Source: Ochrobactrum sp. CGA5
GTDB taxonomy: Bacteria; Pseudomonadota; Alphaproteobacteria; Rhizobiales; Rhizobiaceae
Assembly (NCBI RefSeq): GCF_006345815.1
Contig: NZ_VCIG01000003.1
Coordinates: forward strand, 1 to 64,000
Direction of reading: 5' to 3'
DNA: 64,000 nt
The position numbers were made by a program, and so were the translations under genes. Positions within the stretch are counted from its first letter, which is position 1. The number at the start of each line of letters is the position of its first letter. The notes beneath the pieces were generated by a model. That model saw only the letters and a list, made by a program, of their open reading frames with translations, did no database searches and had not been told where the DNA came from. Positions 27,755-35,104 of this stretch are shown here, piece by piece.

Positions 27755-28609
27755 ATGAAAAGACTTCTCGCCTCCACGGCTCTTGCCGCGCTGATCGCCC
27801 TGCCCGCCTTCGCGCAGGATGGTTCACCGATCTTCTCCGATGAGAAACAGGAAAAGCCGATTGCCAGCGAGAACGGTTACTTCGTGGCATCGCCCGGCCA
27901 GCTTCTGGTGTCGGGCTTCATCGGACAGGCGGTCTATAATGGCCCTTCCAACGATGCCGCGAATATCGGTACAGTGAATGACATGATCCTCGGCGCCGAC
28001 GGCAGCCCCCAGGCCGTTGTCATCGGAGTGGGTGGCTTTCTCGGTGTGGGGGAAAAGAATGTCGCAATCGGCTTCGACCATCTGTCTTGGGTGGTTCGCG
28101 ATAACGGCAAGCGCTGGCTGATTGTGGATGCCACCAAGGAGCAGCTTGAGAAAGCGCCGGCATTTGACCGCAGCGCGGCCTTTGAAGCGGATGGAGCGCC
28201 ACGTACGGAGCCGCCCGTCGCCCAAAAGACGATCACGATGCAGAAGGCCGACAGGGAGGCCGCCGAGGGCATGAAGCCGGTGCCCTCCGAAGGACTAAGC
28301 GCCGACAAGCTGATCGGCGCTACAGTTTTCGGCGCGGATGAGACAAAAATCGGCACAGTGGGCGATGTACTGATGTCCGCTGACGGTCAAACAGAGGCCT
28401 TTGTGGTCGATGTGGGCGGTTTCCTCGGCATCAACTCCAAGCCGGTAGCCGTTTCCATTGCAAATCTGGATGTGGCGACCGGCAAGGACGACAAGTTGAA
28501 TGTCTTCACACAATTCACCAAGGAACAGCTCGAAGCGCAGCCTGCCTATTCGGATGAAGCCTACAAGAAGGACCCGGAAGGTACGATCCTTCACGGCGAA
28601 GCGGAGTAG
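27755..28609 (+). CDS. Exported protein with two PRC-barrel domains
   Basis: 284 aa. Signal peptide RLLASTALAALIALPAFAQ; ACAGGAG upstream of the ATG. Two PRC-barrel repeats are visible, at about residues 48-125 (LLVSGFIGQAVYNGPSNDAANIGTVNDMILGADGSPQAVVIGVGGFLGVGEKNVAIGFDHLSW) and 185-260 (KLIGATVFGADETKIGTVGDVLMSADGQTEAFVVDVGGFLGINSKPVAVSIANL). PRC barrels bind proteins or RNA, or act in envelope stress; the role here is unknown. The EcfG promoter indicates a general-stress-induced periplasmic protein. Confidence 0.9.
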   Translation: MKRLLASTALAALIALPAFAQDGSPIFSDEKQEKPIASENGYFVASPGQLLVSGFIGQAVYNGPSNDAANIGTVNDMILGADGSPQAVVIGVGGFLGVGEKNVAIGFDHLSWVVRDNGKRWLIVDATKEQLEKAPAFDRSAAFEADGAPRTEPPVAQKTITMQKADREAAEGMKPVPSEGLSADKLIGATVFGADETKIGTVGDVLMSADGQTEAFVVDVGGFLGINSKPVAVSIANLDVATGKDDKLNVFTQFTKEQLEAQPAYSDEAYKKDPEGTILHGEAE

Positions 28610-28741
28610 ATTCCGTGACGGTTACGGAAGCATTGCACACGATGCTTCCGCGTCTTACCGGCAATCACGCCTGTGTTTACCCCGGTATTTACCATGACTT
28701 GCGACGACCGGCCGGTATGGTTGCCGGTGACGGGATTGCAT

Positions 28742-28767
28742 GCAACCATTAAGTCGTCTGCACGTTA
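28742..28767 (+). promoter_or_regulatory. Near-consensus EcfG-type promoter before the DUF883 gene
   Basis: GCAAC, 16 bp, CGTTA: one mismatch in the -35 box (GGAAC), ending 37 bp before the ATG at 28805. Weaker than the other examples in the window. Confidence 0.6.
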
Positions 28768-28804
28768 TCCAAACGATAGGCAGAGAATGAACAGGAGAGC
28801 CGAT

Positions 28805-29158
28805 ATGGCGCGAGCATCCGCGAAGACAAACAAAATCGAAGAAAAGATTGAAGAAGCACTGACCGATGCCAGCACGCAAGATCTTCAGGCTCAGGTTGAG
28901 CAACTGAAAGAAGACATTGCTGCCATTGCGGCAACACTTGCCAATCTCGGTTCGCAGACGGTCCGCGATGCGAAACGTAGCGCGAAGGAAACCTATAAGA
29001 GTGCCTATGTTCAAGGTGAGGACGCCATCGACGATCTACGCAACAAGGCGCAGGATGTGGAAGCCCAGCTAACGGCAACGGTGCGCGAACGCCCGATTGC
29101 ATCCCTCGCAACTGCACTCGGTGTCGGCTATCTGCTGGCCCTCCTCTCGCGCCGCTGA
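28805..29158 (+). CDS. DUF883 (ElaB/YqjD-like) membrane-anchored protein
   Basis: 117 aa from the ATG at 28805 (AGGAGA 6 nt upstream). A long charged helix/coiled coil (IEEKIEEALTDASTQDLQAQVEQLKEDIAAIAATLANL and onward to RNKAQDVEAQLTATVRERP) ends in a short C-terminal membrane anchor (SLATALGVGYLLALLSRR). ElaB/YqjD relatives are C-tail-anchored, stationary-phase-induced proteins that bind ribosomes in E. coli. The next gene, 8 bp on, is a YqjE-like partner, mirroring yqjD-yqjE. Confidence 0.88.
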   Translation: MARASAKTNKIEEKIEEALTDASTQDLQAQVEQLKEDIAAIAATLANLGSQTVRDAKRSAKETYKSAYVQGEDAIDDLRNKAQDVEAQLTATVRERPIASLATALGVGYLLALLSRR

Positions 29159-29166
29159 GGCGGATC

Positions 29167-29607
29167 ATGTTGAAAGCTCTCATGCCCCTGTTGGCTGCAA
29201 TGGCAGGCGAGGAAGTCAAGTTCGTCGTCGGCCAAACAAAACGCGCGGCGCTTTTCTGTGCGGCCATCGCCATTTTCGTGATCATCGCGATCACCTTTCT
29301 CTGCGTCGCCGCCTTTCTCGCGCTGGCGCAGAGCTATGGCGGGCCGCTGGCGGCTCTCATCCTTGCTGCATTGTCGCTTATCGTGGCGCTGCTCATTCTC
29401 GCAGTGCTGAAAATTAGGGCCGCGTCCGAAGCCAAAAAACGCAAGCAGAAAATGGAAGCCGACAAATCGGCAATGGTGGCGACGGCAGCAATCGCAACGG
29501 TGCCTGCTATCCTCAAGCGGCCAATACTCGCCGCCGCCCTGCCGCTTGCGGGCATTGCTCTGGTCTCACTTCTTTCAGACAAGAAAAAGCGCCCTCCGCA
29601 AAGCTGA
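29167..29607 (+). CDS. YqjE/holin-superfamily-III-like membrane protein
   Basis: 146 aa. Two clear adjacent helices (FCAAIAIFVIIAITFLCVAAFLALA and LAALILAALSLIVALLILAVL), a Lys-rich loop, and a third weaker helix (LAAALPLAGIALVSLLS). It resembles the phage-holin superfamily III / YqjE group of membrane proteins that sit beside DUF883 genes. There is no evidence of a lytic role. Probably translated from the same mRNA as the DUF883 gene. Confidence 0.8.
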   Translation: MLKALMPLLAAMAGEEVKFVVGQTKRAALFCAAIAIFVIIAITFLCVAAFLALAQSYGGPLAALILAALSLIVALLILAVLKIRAASEAKKRKQKMEADKSAMVATAAIATVPAILKRPILAAALPLAGIALVSLLSDKKKRPPQS

Positions 29608-29627
29608 CCGCATCACGCCCATGAGGC

Positions 29628-29657
29628 AAACGCCGACATTATTTTGTCGGCGTTTTC
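29628..29657 (+). terminator. Terminator after the DUF883/YqjE-like pair
   Basis: Perfect 11-bp stem AAACGCCGACA / TGTCGGCGTTT with a 6-nt loop and flanking T residues. It may also act on the convergent kinase gene. Confidence 0.92.
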
Positions 29658-29728
29658 ATTTCCTACCGTGATCTGTTTCCGACATTGTCATCCGTCGGAT
29701 GTGTGCGCTGAGCAATTGTCGGAAAGTA

Positions 29729-31150
29729 TCAAACATCACATTCATGCGCCAGCGACGACAGGCGGACAACAACCCTGGTTCCGACACCGTCATCTGTCTT
29801 GCAGTAAACCGGCTTTTCGCCGAACTGCATGCAAAGCTGCTCGACAACCAGTGTACCAAGACCGTTCTTTTCGCCTGTTTTCTGATGGTCCTTGTCGAAG
29901 CCCACACCGTCATCTTCCACGACCAGAACAGGAACTGAGTCATCTCCCGGCTTCATGCTGATCCAAATGTGCCCTTCCGAACGTCCCTTGAATGCATGCT
30001 TGATCGCATTGGTAACCAGCTCGCCCAGAATAATACCGATCGTCGTTACATCACGCGCTTTGAGATCCAGTGGTGCGAAATCGGTCGTGAACCCGATCTT
30101 GCGGTCCTGCCCGATTGCGTTGCGAATATCGTTGATGACGGTTTCCAGAAAGTCGTCGACGCGGGCGGATTCCATGTCCTCGCCCAGACGCAGGCGCCGG
30201 TGCGCCGTCGACACGGTCTGGACACGATCACGAGCGGCGGCCAGAGCGGCACGTGCGTCCTCGCTCCGCGTCTGACGCATCTGAAGGCCAAGCAGGGATG
30301 AAACCGTTGCCAGAGAATTGCCGATACGATGATTGGTGTCCTGCAACAAAAGCTCGACCCGCTCGCGCTCGCGCTCTGCAATGCGGCGTTCCTGCTCAAG
30401 CTCGGCGGTCCGTTCCTTCACGCGCTGTTCCAGCAATTGCTTTTCGGACAGTAGCGCCGTCTGTCCCTCGAACATCGATCGTGCATAACGCTGAACACGG
30501 CTGAACAGCAGAAGCGCCAGCATGGCGGCCGAAGCAAGCGCTACCATGGACGTCGCCGTCATCCAGTAGCGCATGACTCCGATCCGCTTGTTGCGTTCCA
30601 AAAGCTGTTGTTCTTCCGCATCGATAAATTGCGTAACGGTGTTGGCTAGCTGATCCATCAGCACCTTGCCTTCATCACCACGCACTTTCTCAACCGCCGC
30701 CGCAACGTCGCCCGACTGGGCAAGATTGACCGTCTCGCGAACATCTTCCTGTTCGCGCTCGACCAGCGCGCGAATCTGCTTGACCCGCGCCTCCTGCAAC
30801 GGATTCTCGTCCGTCAGGGCTTCGAGATCAGTCAGCGTCTTTTCCACACTCAGGATCGTATTTCGATAAAGATCGAGATAGGACTCATCCAGCGTCAGAA
30901 GATAACCGCGGCGGCTCATCTCGATATTGCTTGCAAGACGGGCAACCTTGTCGACCTGCTGACGCAAAGCGTAATTGCGGGAAATATCGACGACTTGATG
31001 ACTGACCCCGGACGACAGAAAAAGCGTCATGATCGCCGACAGCAGCACAAGGCCAAGCGAGACGATAACCGCAACCGGCTTCGACGACGATTGAAGCAGT
31101 TTTTGCAACAAGGCTGATGGCAAGGACGCAACCCACAAATAAACGATCAC
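29729..31150 (-). CDS. CHASE3-domain HisKA_2 sensor histidine kinase
   Basis: 473 aa from GTG 31150. Two transmembrane helices (about residues 22-48 and 187-210) bracket a CHASE3 periplasmic domain (SNIEMSRRGYLLTLDESYLDLYRNTILSVEKTLTDLEAL). A coiled coil then leads to the HisKA_2 box (LLQDTNHRIGNSLATVSSLLGLQMRQT, phospho-His in NHR) and the HATPase domain (LGELVTNAIKHAFKG, VVEDDGVGFD, GLGTLVVEQLCMQFG). Lying just downstream of nepR-ecfG on the same strand, it is a candidate kinase for the PhyR stress pathway. Oddity: a perfect 10-bp hairpin abuts the start codon, and no ribosome site is visible. Confidence 0.9.
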   Translation of the reverse strand: MIVYLWVASLPSALLQKLLQSSSKPVAVIVSLGLVLLSAIMTLFLSSGVSHQVVDISRNYALRQQVDKVARLASNIEMSRRGYLLTLDESYLDLYRNTILSVEKTLTDLEALTDENPLQEARVKQIRALVEREQEDVRETVNLAQSGDVAAAVEKVRGDEGKVLMDQLANTVTQFIDAEEQQLLERNKRIGVMRYWMTATSMVALASAAMLALLLFSRVQRYARSMFEGQTALLSEKQLLEQRVKERTAELEQERRIAERERERVELLLQDTNHRIGNSLATVSSLLGLQMRQTRSEDARAALAAARDRVQTVSTAHRRLRLGEDMESARVDDFLETVINDIRNAIGQDRKIGFTTDFAPLDLKARDVTTIGIILGELVTNAIKHAFKGRSEGHIWISMKPGDDSVPVLVVEDDGVGFDKDHQKTGEKNGLGTLVVEQLCMQFGEKPVYCKTDDGVGTRVVVRLSSLAHECDV

Positions 31151-31174
31151 TCTGCTGATAAGAATATCAGCAGA
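31151..31174 (-). promoter_or_regulatory. Perfect hairpin abutting the kinase start codon
   Basis: TCTGCTGATA / TATCAGCAGA with a 4-nt loop ends at the base next to the GTG (31148-31150) of the CHASE3 kinase. It could limit ribosome access or mark a processing site. Confidence 0.6.
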
Positions 31175-31241
31175 AGCTAACCTACAATTGGCTGGAGAAA
31201 ATGCAATCGCTGTGGGCGAAAACAGGTGACTGTTTAAGATT

Positions 31242-31372
31242 GTGGAGCATGTCGTTCAAAAGCGGAAACCGATTTTGAGGTAAAGACATATGACACGCCA
31301 TGTAGGGAAATCTGTCCAATGGACAAACAGCCGGAACGCGGACCCGATTCAATCAGATCGAAACGCGCTCTA
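31242..31372. repeat. Bru-RS-like repeat between ecfG and the kinase gene
   Basis: About 130 bp with the shared pieces GGAGCATGTCG...AAAGCGGAAACCGATTTT at one end and GAAACGCGCTCTAA at the other, as in the other palindromic elements of the window. It separates ecfG from the downstream kinase. Confidence 0.65.
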
Positions 31373-31373
31373 A

Positions 31374-31421
31374 AGAGTTCCCCCCTTTTCCGTCGGAAAG
31401 AGGGGGGGCAAGAACTCTTGT
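31374..31421 (-). terminator. Terminator after ecfG
   Basis: Long imperfect stem: AGAGTT + CCCCCC + TTTTCC against GGAAA + GGGGGGG + AACTCT, with a GTC loop, directly after the ecfG stop. On the minus strand it ends in TTT. Confidence 0.75.
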
Positions 31422-31422
31422 G

Positions 31423-31995
31423 TTACGCGAAGCTTCTCAGAGTTGCCCGCGATGAATCGGCATCCGGGCCATAATCGCTTTCGCCTTCGATCTTGAGAAT
31501 TTCCTGCAGACGCGTCCGAGCGCGGCTGACACGGCTCTTGATCGTGCCAACGGCACAACCGCAGATTTCTGCAGCTTCTTCATAGGCGAAGCCCGAAGCG
31601 CCGATCAGAATGATCGCTTCGCGCTGATCGTCGGGCAATTGCTCCAATGCTGCACGGAAATCCTGCAGATCGAGCGTGCCATATTGCGAAGGATGCACGG
31701 CGAGCTGCTCGCTGAAAACGCCATCCGTGTCCTGCACCTCGCGACCGCGCTTGCGCATCTGTGTGTAGAACTCGTTGCGCAAAATGGTGAAGAGCCAAGC
31801 CTTCATATTCGTCCCCATTTCAAAGGACTCCTGCTTGGCCCACGCCTTCATAATCGTATCCTGTACGAGATCATCAGCCTTGTCGTGCTGGCCGATCAGC
31901 GACACCGCAAAGGCGCGAAGACTCGGCAGCGATGACAGAAGCTCCCGCTTGAACTGCGCATTGCTTTCAACCGACTGACCGGGTGCTGTGTTCAC
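31423..31995 (-). CDS. ecfG: General-stress ECF sigma factor EcfG (RpoE1)
   Basis: 190 aa from GTG 31995, chosen for AGGAGA 6-7 nt upstream; longer starts run into nepR. Region 2 spans about residues 15-80 (LPSLRAFAVSLIGQHDKADDLVQDTIMKAWAKQESFEMGTNMKAWLFTILRNEFYTQMRKR). Region 4 spans about 120-175 (LEQLPDDQREAIILIGASGFAYEEAAEICGCAVGTIKSRVSRARTRL). It directs RNA polymerase to GGAAC/CGTT promoters in the general stress response and is held by NepR until PhyR-P releases it. It overlaps the nepR 3' end by 29 bp, implying translational coupling. Confidence 0.95.
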   Translation of the reverse strand: MNTAPGQSVESNAQFKRELLSSLPSLRAFAVSLIGQHDKADDLVQDTIMKAWAKQESFEMGTNMKAWLFTILRNEFYTQMRKRGREVQDTDGVFSEQLAVHPSQYGTLDLQDFRAALEQLPDDQREAIILIGASGFAYEEAAEICGCAVGTIKSRVSRARTRLQEILKIEGESDYGPDADSSRATLRSFA

Positions 31996-32194
31996 GCATA
32001 CTCTCCTGTTCAGCCTGATCGAGTTTTTGGAGAAGATCGAGGAACCGATCCGGGATCGTCTCATCCTGTATCGAGGTGTACAGTGCCTTTAGTTTCAATC
32101 CGACTTCGCAATTTGGTCCTAATATATCCTTCTGAACGCGCCGGGACGACCGAACCCCAGCTCCATTCATTTGAAGGTTTTCTTTTTCTGCCAT
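31967..32194 (-). CDS. nepR: Anti-sigma factor NepR
   Basis: 75 aa. The conserved amphipathic core is LGPNCEVGLKLKALYTSIQDETIPDRFLDLLQKLDQAE (about residues 25-62), with the I-P-DRF..LL.KLD signature of NepR. It binds and silences EcfG, and binds phosphorylated PhyR instead during stress. No strong Shine-Dalgarno is seen before the ATG at 32194; Met9 is an alternative start. First gene of the nepR-ecfG operon, divergent from phyR. Confidence 0.93.
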   Translation of the reverse strand: MAEKENLQMNGAGVRSSRRVQKDILGPNCEVGLKLKALYTSIQDETIPDRFLDLLQKLDQAEQESMREHSTRSVG

Positions 32195-32254
32195 ATCTTG
32201 ATCGTTCCGGGCTGATTGCCCTACCCTATTAATCTAAGCCCCTGCTTGTCCGGG

Positions 32255-32280
32255 AAATGCACGGACTATCAAAAAGTTCC
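32255..32280 (-). promoter_or_regulatory. EcfG-type promoter of nepR-ecfG
   Basis: On the minus strand GGAAC (32280-32276), 16 bp, CATTT (32259-32255): one mismatch from CGTTT. About 60 bp before nepR, consistent with autoregulation. Confidence 0.7.
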
Positions 32281-32300
32281 CTAATATATCTCCCAATGTC

Positions 32301-32326
32301 GGAACTTTTTTCGAGGCGCCCCGTTT
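32301..32326 (+). promoter_or_regulatory. EcfG-type promoter of phyR
   Basis: GGAAC (32301-32305), 16 bp, CGTTT (32322-32326): full consensus, 107 bp before the phyR ATG. It stands back to back with the nepR promoter, with the two -35 boxes only about 20 bp apart. Confidence 0.88.
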
Positions 32327-32432
32327 AGAGTAGCATAATGCTGCGCTCAAAGCATGGGTGGGAGAGGACAAGAACCTTGTCCACACATGTACATTGAATG
32401 AACGAAAGCGGCAGTTGAGGAGTTCCAATACC

Positions 32433-33227
32433 ATGACGTTATCGACGCGTATCGCGCCGCACCTTCCCTATCTCCGTCGTTTTTCTCGTGCTCTTACCGG
32501 TTCCCAGGCTTCCGGTGACGCTTACGTAGCGGCTGCCCTCGAAGCCCTGATTGCAGATGTGAGCATTTTTCCGGACGCGTCTTCCGACCGGATCGGCCTC
32601 TATCGCCTTTTCTGCCATCTTTATAAGACGGCTTCCGTTCGAGTGCCGGAATCGGCATCTGAGTTTGCGTGGGAACAGCAGGCGGCAAGAAATCTTTCGC
32701 ATATCGCGCCCCTGCCGCGTCAGGCATTCCTGCTTGTGGCGGTGGAAGGTTTCTCCGACAAGGAAGCCGCCGAAATTCTTGAACTGGACGATGCTGAGTT
32801 GAGCCGTGCGCTTTCGTCTGCATCGACTGACATCTCGCGTCAGGTCGCGACACGCATCATGATCATCGAGGACGAACCACTGATCGCGATGGATATTGAG
32901 CAGATGGTTGAAAGCCTCGGCCATGAAGTGGTTGGCATCGCACGCACCAAGGACGAGGCGCTGGCGCTCTACAAGCAGGAAAAGCCGCGCATGGTATTGG
33001 CCGATATTCAGCTTGCCGATGGCAGCTCCGGCATCGATGCAGTGAATGAAATCCTGCAGAACGACACCATCCCGGTCATTTTCATCACTGCCTTCCCGGA
33101 ACGTCTTCTGACGGGTGAACGCCCGGAACCGACCTTCCTCGTCACCAAGCCGTTTAATCCAGATATGGTGAAAGCGCTGATCAGCCAGGCTCTCTTCTTT
33201 GAAGAGGCCTCGCAAGTCGCCGCCTAA
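32433..33227 (+). CDS. phyR: General stress response regulator PhyR
   Basis: 264 aa from the ATG at 32433 (GAGGAG 10 nt upstream). The N-terminal half (about 1-135) is the sigma-factor mimic (IAPHLPYLRRFSRALTGSQASGDAYVAAALEAL, LPRQAFLLVAVEGFSDKEAAEILELDDAELSRALS). The C-terminal half (about 143-262) is a receiver domain with the acidic pair in IIEDEPLIAMD, phospho-acceptor Asp191 (VLADIQLADGSSG), Thr in FITAFPERL and Lys in VTKPF. Phosphorylated PhyR sequesters NepR and frees EcfG. Confidence 0.97.
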   Translation: MTLSTRIAPHLPYLRRFSRALTGSQASGDAYVAAALEALIADVSIFPDASSDRIGLYRLFCHLYKTASVRVPESASEFAWEQQAARNLSHIAPLPRQAFLLVAVEGFSDKEAAEILELDDAELSRALSSASTDISRQVATRIMIIEDEPLIAMDIEQMVESLGHEVVGIARTKDEALALYKQEKPRMVLADIQLADGSSGIDAVNEILQNDTIPVIFITAFPERLLTGERPEPTFLVTKPFNPDMVKALISQALFFEEASQVAA

Positions 33228-33246
33228 AACCAACGATCACAAACTC

Positions 33247-33278
33247 CCGAAAGGCAGACGGCTTCCGGGAGTTGTGCT
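33247..33278 (+). terminator. Weak hairpin after phyR
   Basis: ACTCCCG and CGGGAGT arms with inner partial pairing, 20 bp after the stop. No T tract follows, so terminator activity is uncertain. Confidence 0.4.
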
Positions 33279-33367
33279 GTTGGTGCCTGCGCGTCCCGAT
33301 ATCGCGCCGCCTTACATTCTGTTATGAGTATTTAGAGTTGTGAGCGCCTTATTTTTCCCGAAACCAC

Positions 33368-33394
33368 GGAACCAATACGGCTTCAATGTCGTTT
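33368..33394 (+). promoter_or_regulatory. EcfG-type promoter of the DUF1328 gene
   Basis: GGAAC (33368-33372), 17 bp, CGTTT (33390-33394), about 30 bp before the ATG at 33425. Full consensus boxes. Confidence 0.85.
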
Positions 33395-33424
33395 CTTCTT
33401 CACACAATAAAGAGGAGATCAGAC

Positions 33425-33589
33425 ATGCTTTATTATGCGCTCGTATTCCTTGTGGTGGCACTCGTGGCAGGTGCGCTCGGCTTTGGCGGCATCGCTGGTG
33501 CGTCAGCCGGTATAGCGCAGATTCTGTTCTTCGTATTCCTTGCTCTGCTCGTCGTTTCGCTCATCGCCTCGGCGATCCGCAAGGCGTAA
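33425..33589 (+). CDS. DUF1328 small membrane protein
   Basis: 54 aa with GAGGAG upstream of the ATG. Two hydrophobic segments ([23 protein letters not shown] and [24 protein letters not shown]) in the classic DUF1328/YtjA pattern. Function unknown; family members are often stress-induced. The EcfG-type promoter places it in the general stress regulon. Confidence 0.92.
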   Translation: MLYYALVFLVVALVAGALGFGGIAGASAGIAQILFFVFLALLVVSLIASAIRKA

Positions 33590-33659
33590 CAGATAGAAAA
33601 TCAAAGGTTATTTTTGACCTGACGATACACCAGCCTATATTGCAGTTTGATGAGATCGT

Positions 33660-33683
33660 CCGCCGCATACGACTATGCGGCGG
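33660..33683 (+). terminator. Hairpin after the DUF1328 gene
   Basis: Perfect CCGCCGCATA / TATGCGGCGG 10-bp stem with a CGAC loop, followed by TTT only. Likely terminator or 3' stabiliser. Confidence 0.7.
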
Positions 33684-33863
33684 TTTACTGGTTCCAAAAT
33701 CCGGGGCAGTTCAAGGATCAGAAGATGATCTTTCGATCCAGACCCGCCAACCGGTCGATGAAATGGACGCCATGGCACGGAAATTTCCGCTCAGTTCTCC
33801 CCGAACTTTTGCCGCTTTGACAATAGGCGATTTCAGTTCGGTTGTTGGATAATCGGGGCAAAC

Positions 33864-34874
33864 ATGACCGCTGGCACAAAATTCACACTGCAGGAAACCG
33901 AGCCCGATGCCGCCCGCCTGCGCGCATTGCTGAGAGCAGTGCGCAACAGCAATGTCTGCGTGCTCTACCAGACACCCGACCTGGTTTATTCATGGGGAGA
34001 AAACATCCCGTTCTACTGGCAGGAAAAGTGGAAAGTCGGCGGCAGCGATTGCGATTTCATTTTCTCCGCTACCTTGCACAAGCTTGACAGCGCGAAGCGC
34101 GCGGCGCTTGAAAGCGGCGAAGCGCAGAATGTAGAGATCGCCATCAATGATGGTGACAAGCTGCGCTGGATCGAATTCCATATCGACTGCGACCGCGACG
34201 ACAGCGGCAATATTCTGGGACTCGTGACCACCGCCATCGAAATTAGCGAGCTGAAACGGCGCGAACAGGTGCTGAAAACCTTGTTGCGCGAGGTCAGCCA
34301 TCGCTCCAAGAACCTTCTGGCCATCGTGCAAAGCATCGCCAGCCAGACGGCACGCTTTACTGATTCCATCGACGACTTTCTGCTGAAGTTTCGCGGGCGG
34401 ATCCAGTCACTTTCCTATTCGCAGGATCTGGTAACCGATTCAAACTGGCGTGGTGCGCTGTTTCGCGATCTCGTCCATTCGCAGGTCGAGAAATATATCG
34501 ATGTCAACGACGAGCGCCTGACTATCGAGGGCGATAATCCCTATCTTTTTCCCGGTGCCGCACTGCATGTCGGCCTCGCATTGCATGAACTGGTGGTCAA
34601 TGCGACCTCCTTCGGCGGTCTTTCGATCCCCTATGGCCGTGTGAAGATTTCAGCCCAGGTCATTCATGTCGCCAGCGGTGATGACAGGCTGGAGTTTCAC
34701 TGGGAAGAAACCAATCCGGCAATGCCCGAGGTTTTCGAGCACGATCCGCGCTTCGGCAGCGCCGTGCTACAACGCATCGTTCCGTCCGCCGTCAATGGTC
34801 ACGCTGACTATCGCATCGATGGAACTGGGGCCGTCTATTCTCTTTTCATCCCCACGGAACAGTTCGACGCCTGA
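33864..34874 (+). CDS. Cytosolic HWE-family sensor histidine kinase
   Basis: 336 aa, no transmembrane segment. The N-terminal part (about 10-130) looks like a PAS-type sensor (VCVLYQTPDLVYSWGENIPFYWQEKW, then WIEFHIDCDRDDSGNILGLVTTAIEISELKRREQVL). The phospho-acceptor box is LREVSHRSKNLLAIVQSIASQTARF (about 138-162); the N box is LHELVVNATSFGGLSIPYGRV; the family-naming W-x-E is in LEFHWEETNP. The terminal G box is reduced (DPRFGSAVLQRIV). Encoded beside phyR, it is a plausible PhyR kinase. The Shine-Dalgarno is weak (GGGG at 5 nt). Confidence 0.88.
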   Translation: MTAGTKFTLQETEPDAARLRALLRAVRNSNVCVLYQTPDLVYSWGENIPFYWQEKWKVGGSDCDFIFSATLHKLDSAKRAALESGEAQNVEIAINDGDKLRWIEFHIDCDRDDSGNILGLVTTAIEISELKRREQVLKTLLREVSHRSKNLLAIVQSIASQTARFTDSIDDFLLKFRGRIQSLSYSQDLVTDSNWRGALFRDLVHSQVEKYIDVNDERLTIEGDNPYLFPGAALHVGLALHELVVNATSFGGLSIPYGRVKISAQVIHVASGDDRLEFHWEETNPAMPEVFEHDPRFGSAVLQRIVPSAVNGHADYRIDGTGAVYSLFIPTEQFDA

Positions 34875-34897
34875 TCAGGCGGCAATCCCTAGCTACA

Positions 34898-34941
34898 AAA
34901 AAGCCGCCATGGTCAGGCTCGGCCTGAACCACAGCGGCTTG
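34898..34941 (-). terminator. Terminator between the HWE kinase and mur
   Basis: Long stem pairing AAGCCGCCATGG...CAGG with CCTGAACCACAGCGGCTT. On the minus strand it is followed by six T residues, so it best serves mur (convergent side). The rest of 34942-35104 shows no gene. Confidence 0.8.
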
Positions 34942-35104
34942 CTCTGAATTTGCGGAACGCCAGCTTTCTAACGTTTGACGGTCAGCGCGGCATTCTCGCC
35001 GCTCGCCTCGTGCGGGGAGGTTGAGGCGAACTCTGAAGGCCGTGTGTGGGGGCGGGGTAACGACCTTCATGCGCGCTTAACGCAACAGACGAGACTTGGT
35101 TCCG

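Noticed and set aside
29167-29607. Holin gene as evidence of prophage
   Set aside because: The holin-superfamily label reflects a YqjE-like fold; there are no lysis, capsid or integrase genes nearby.
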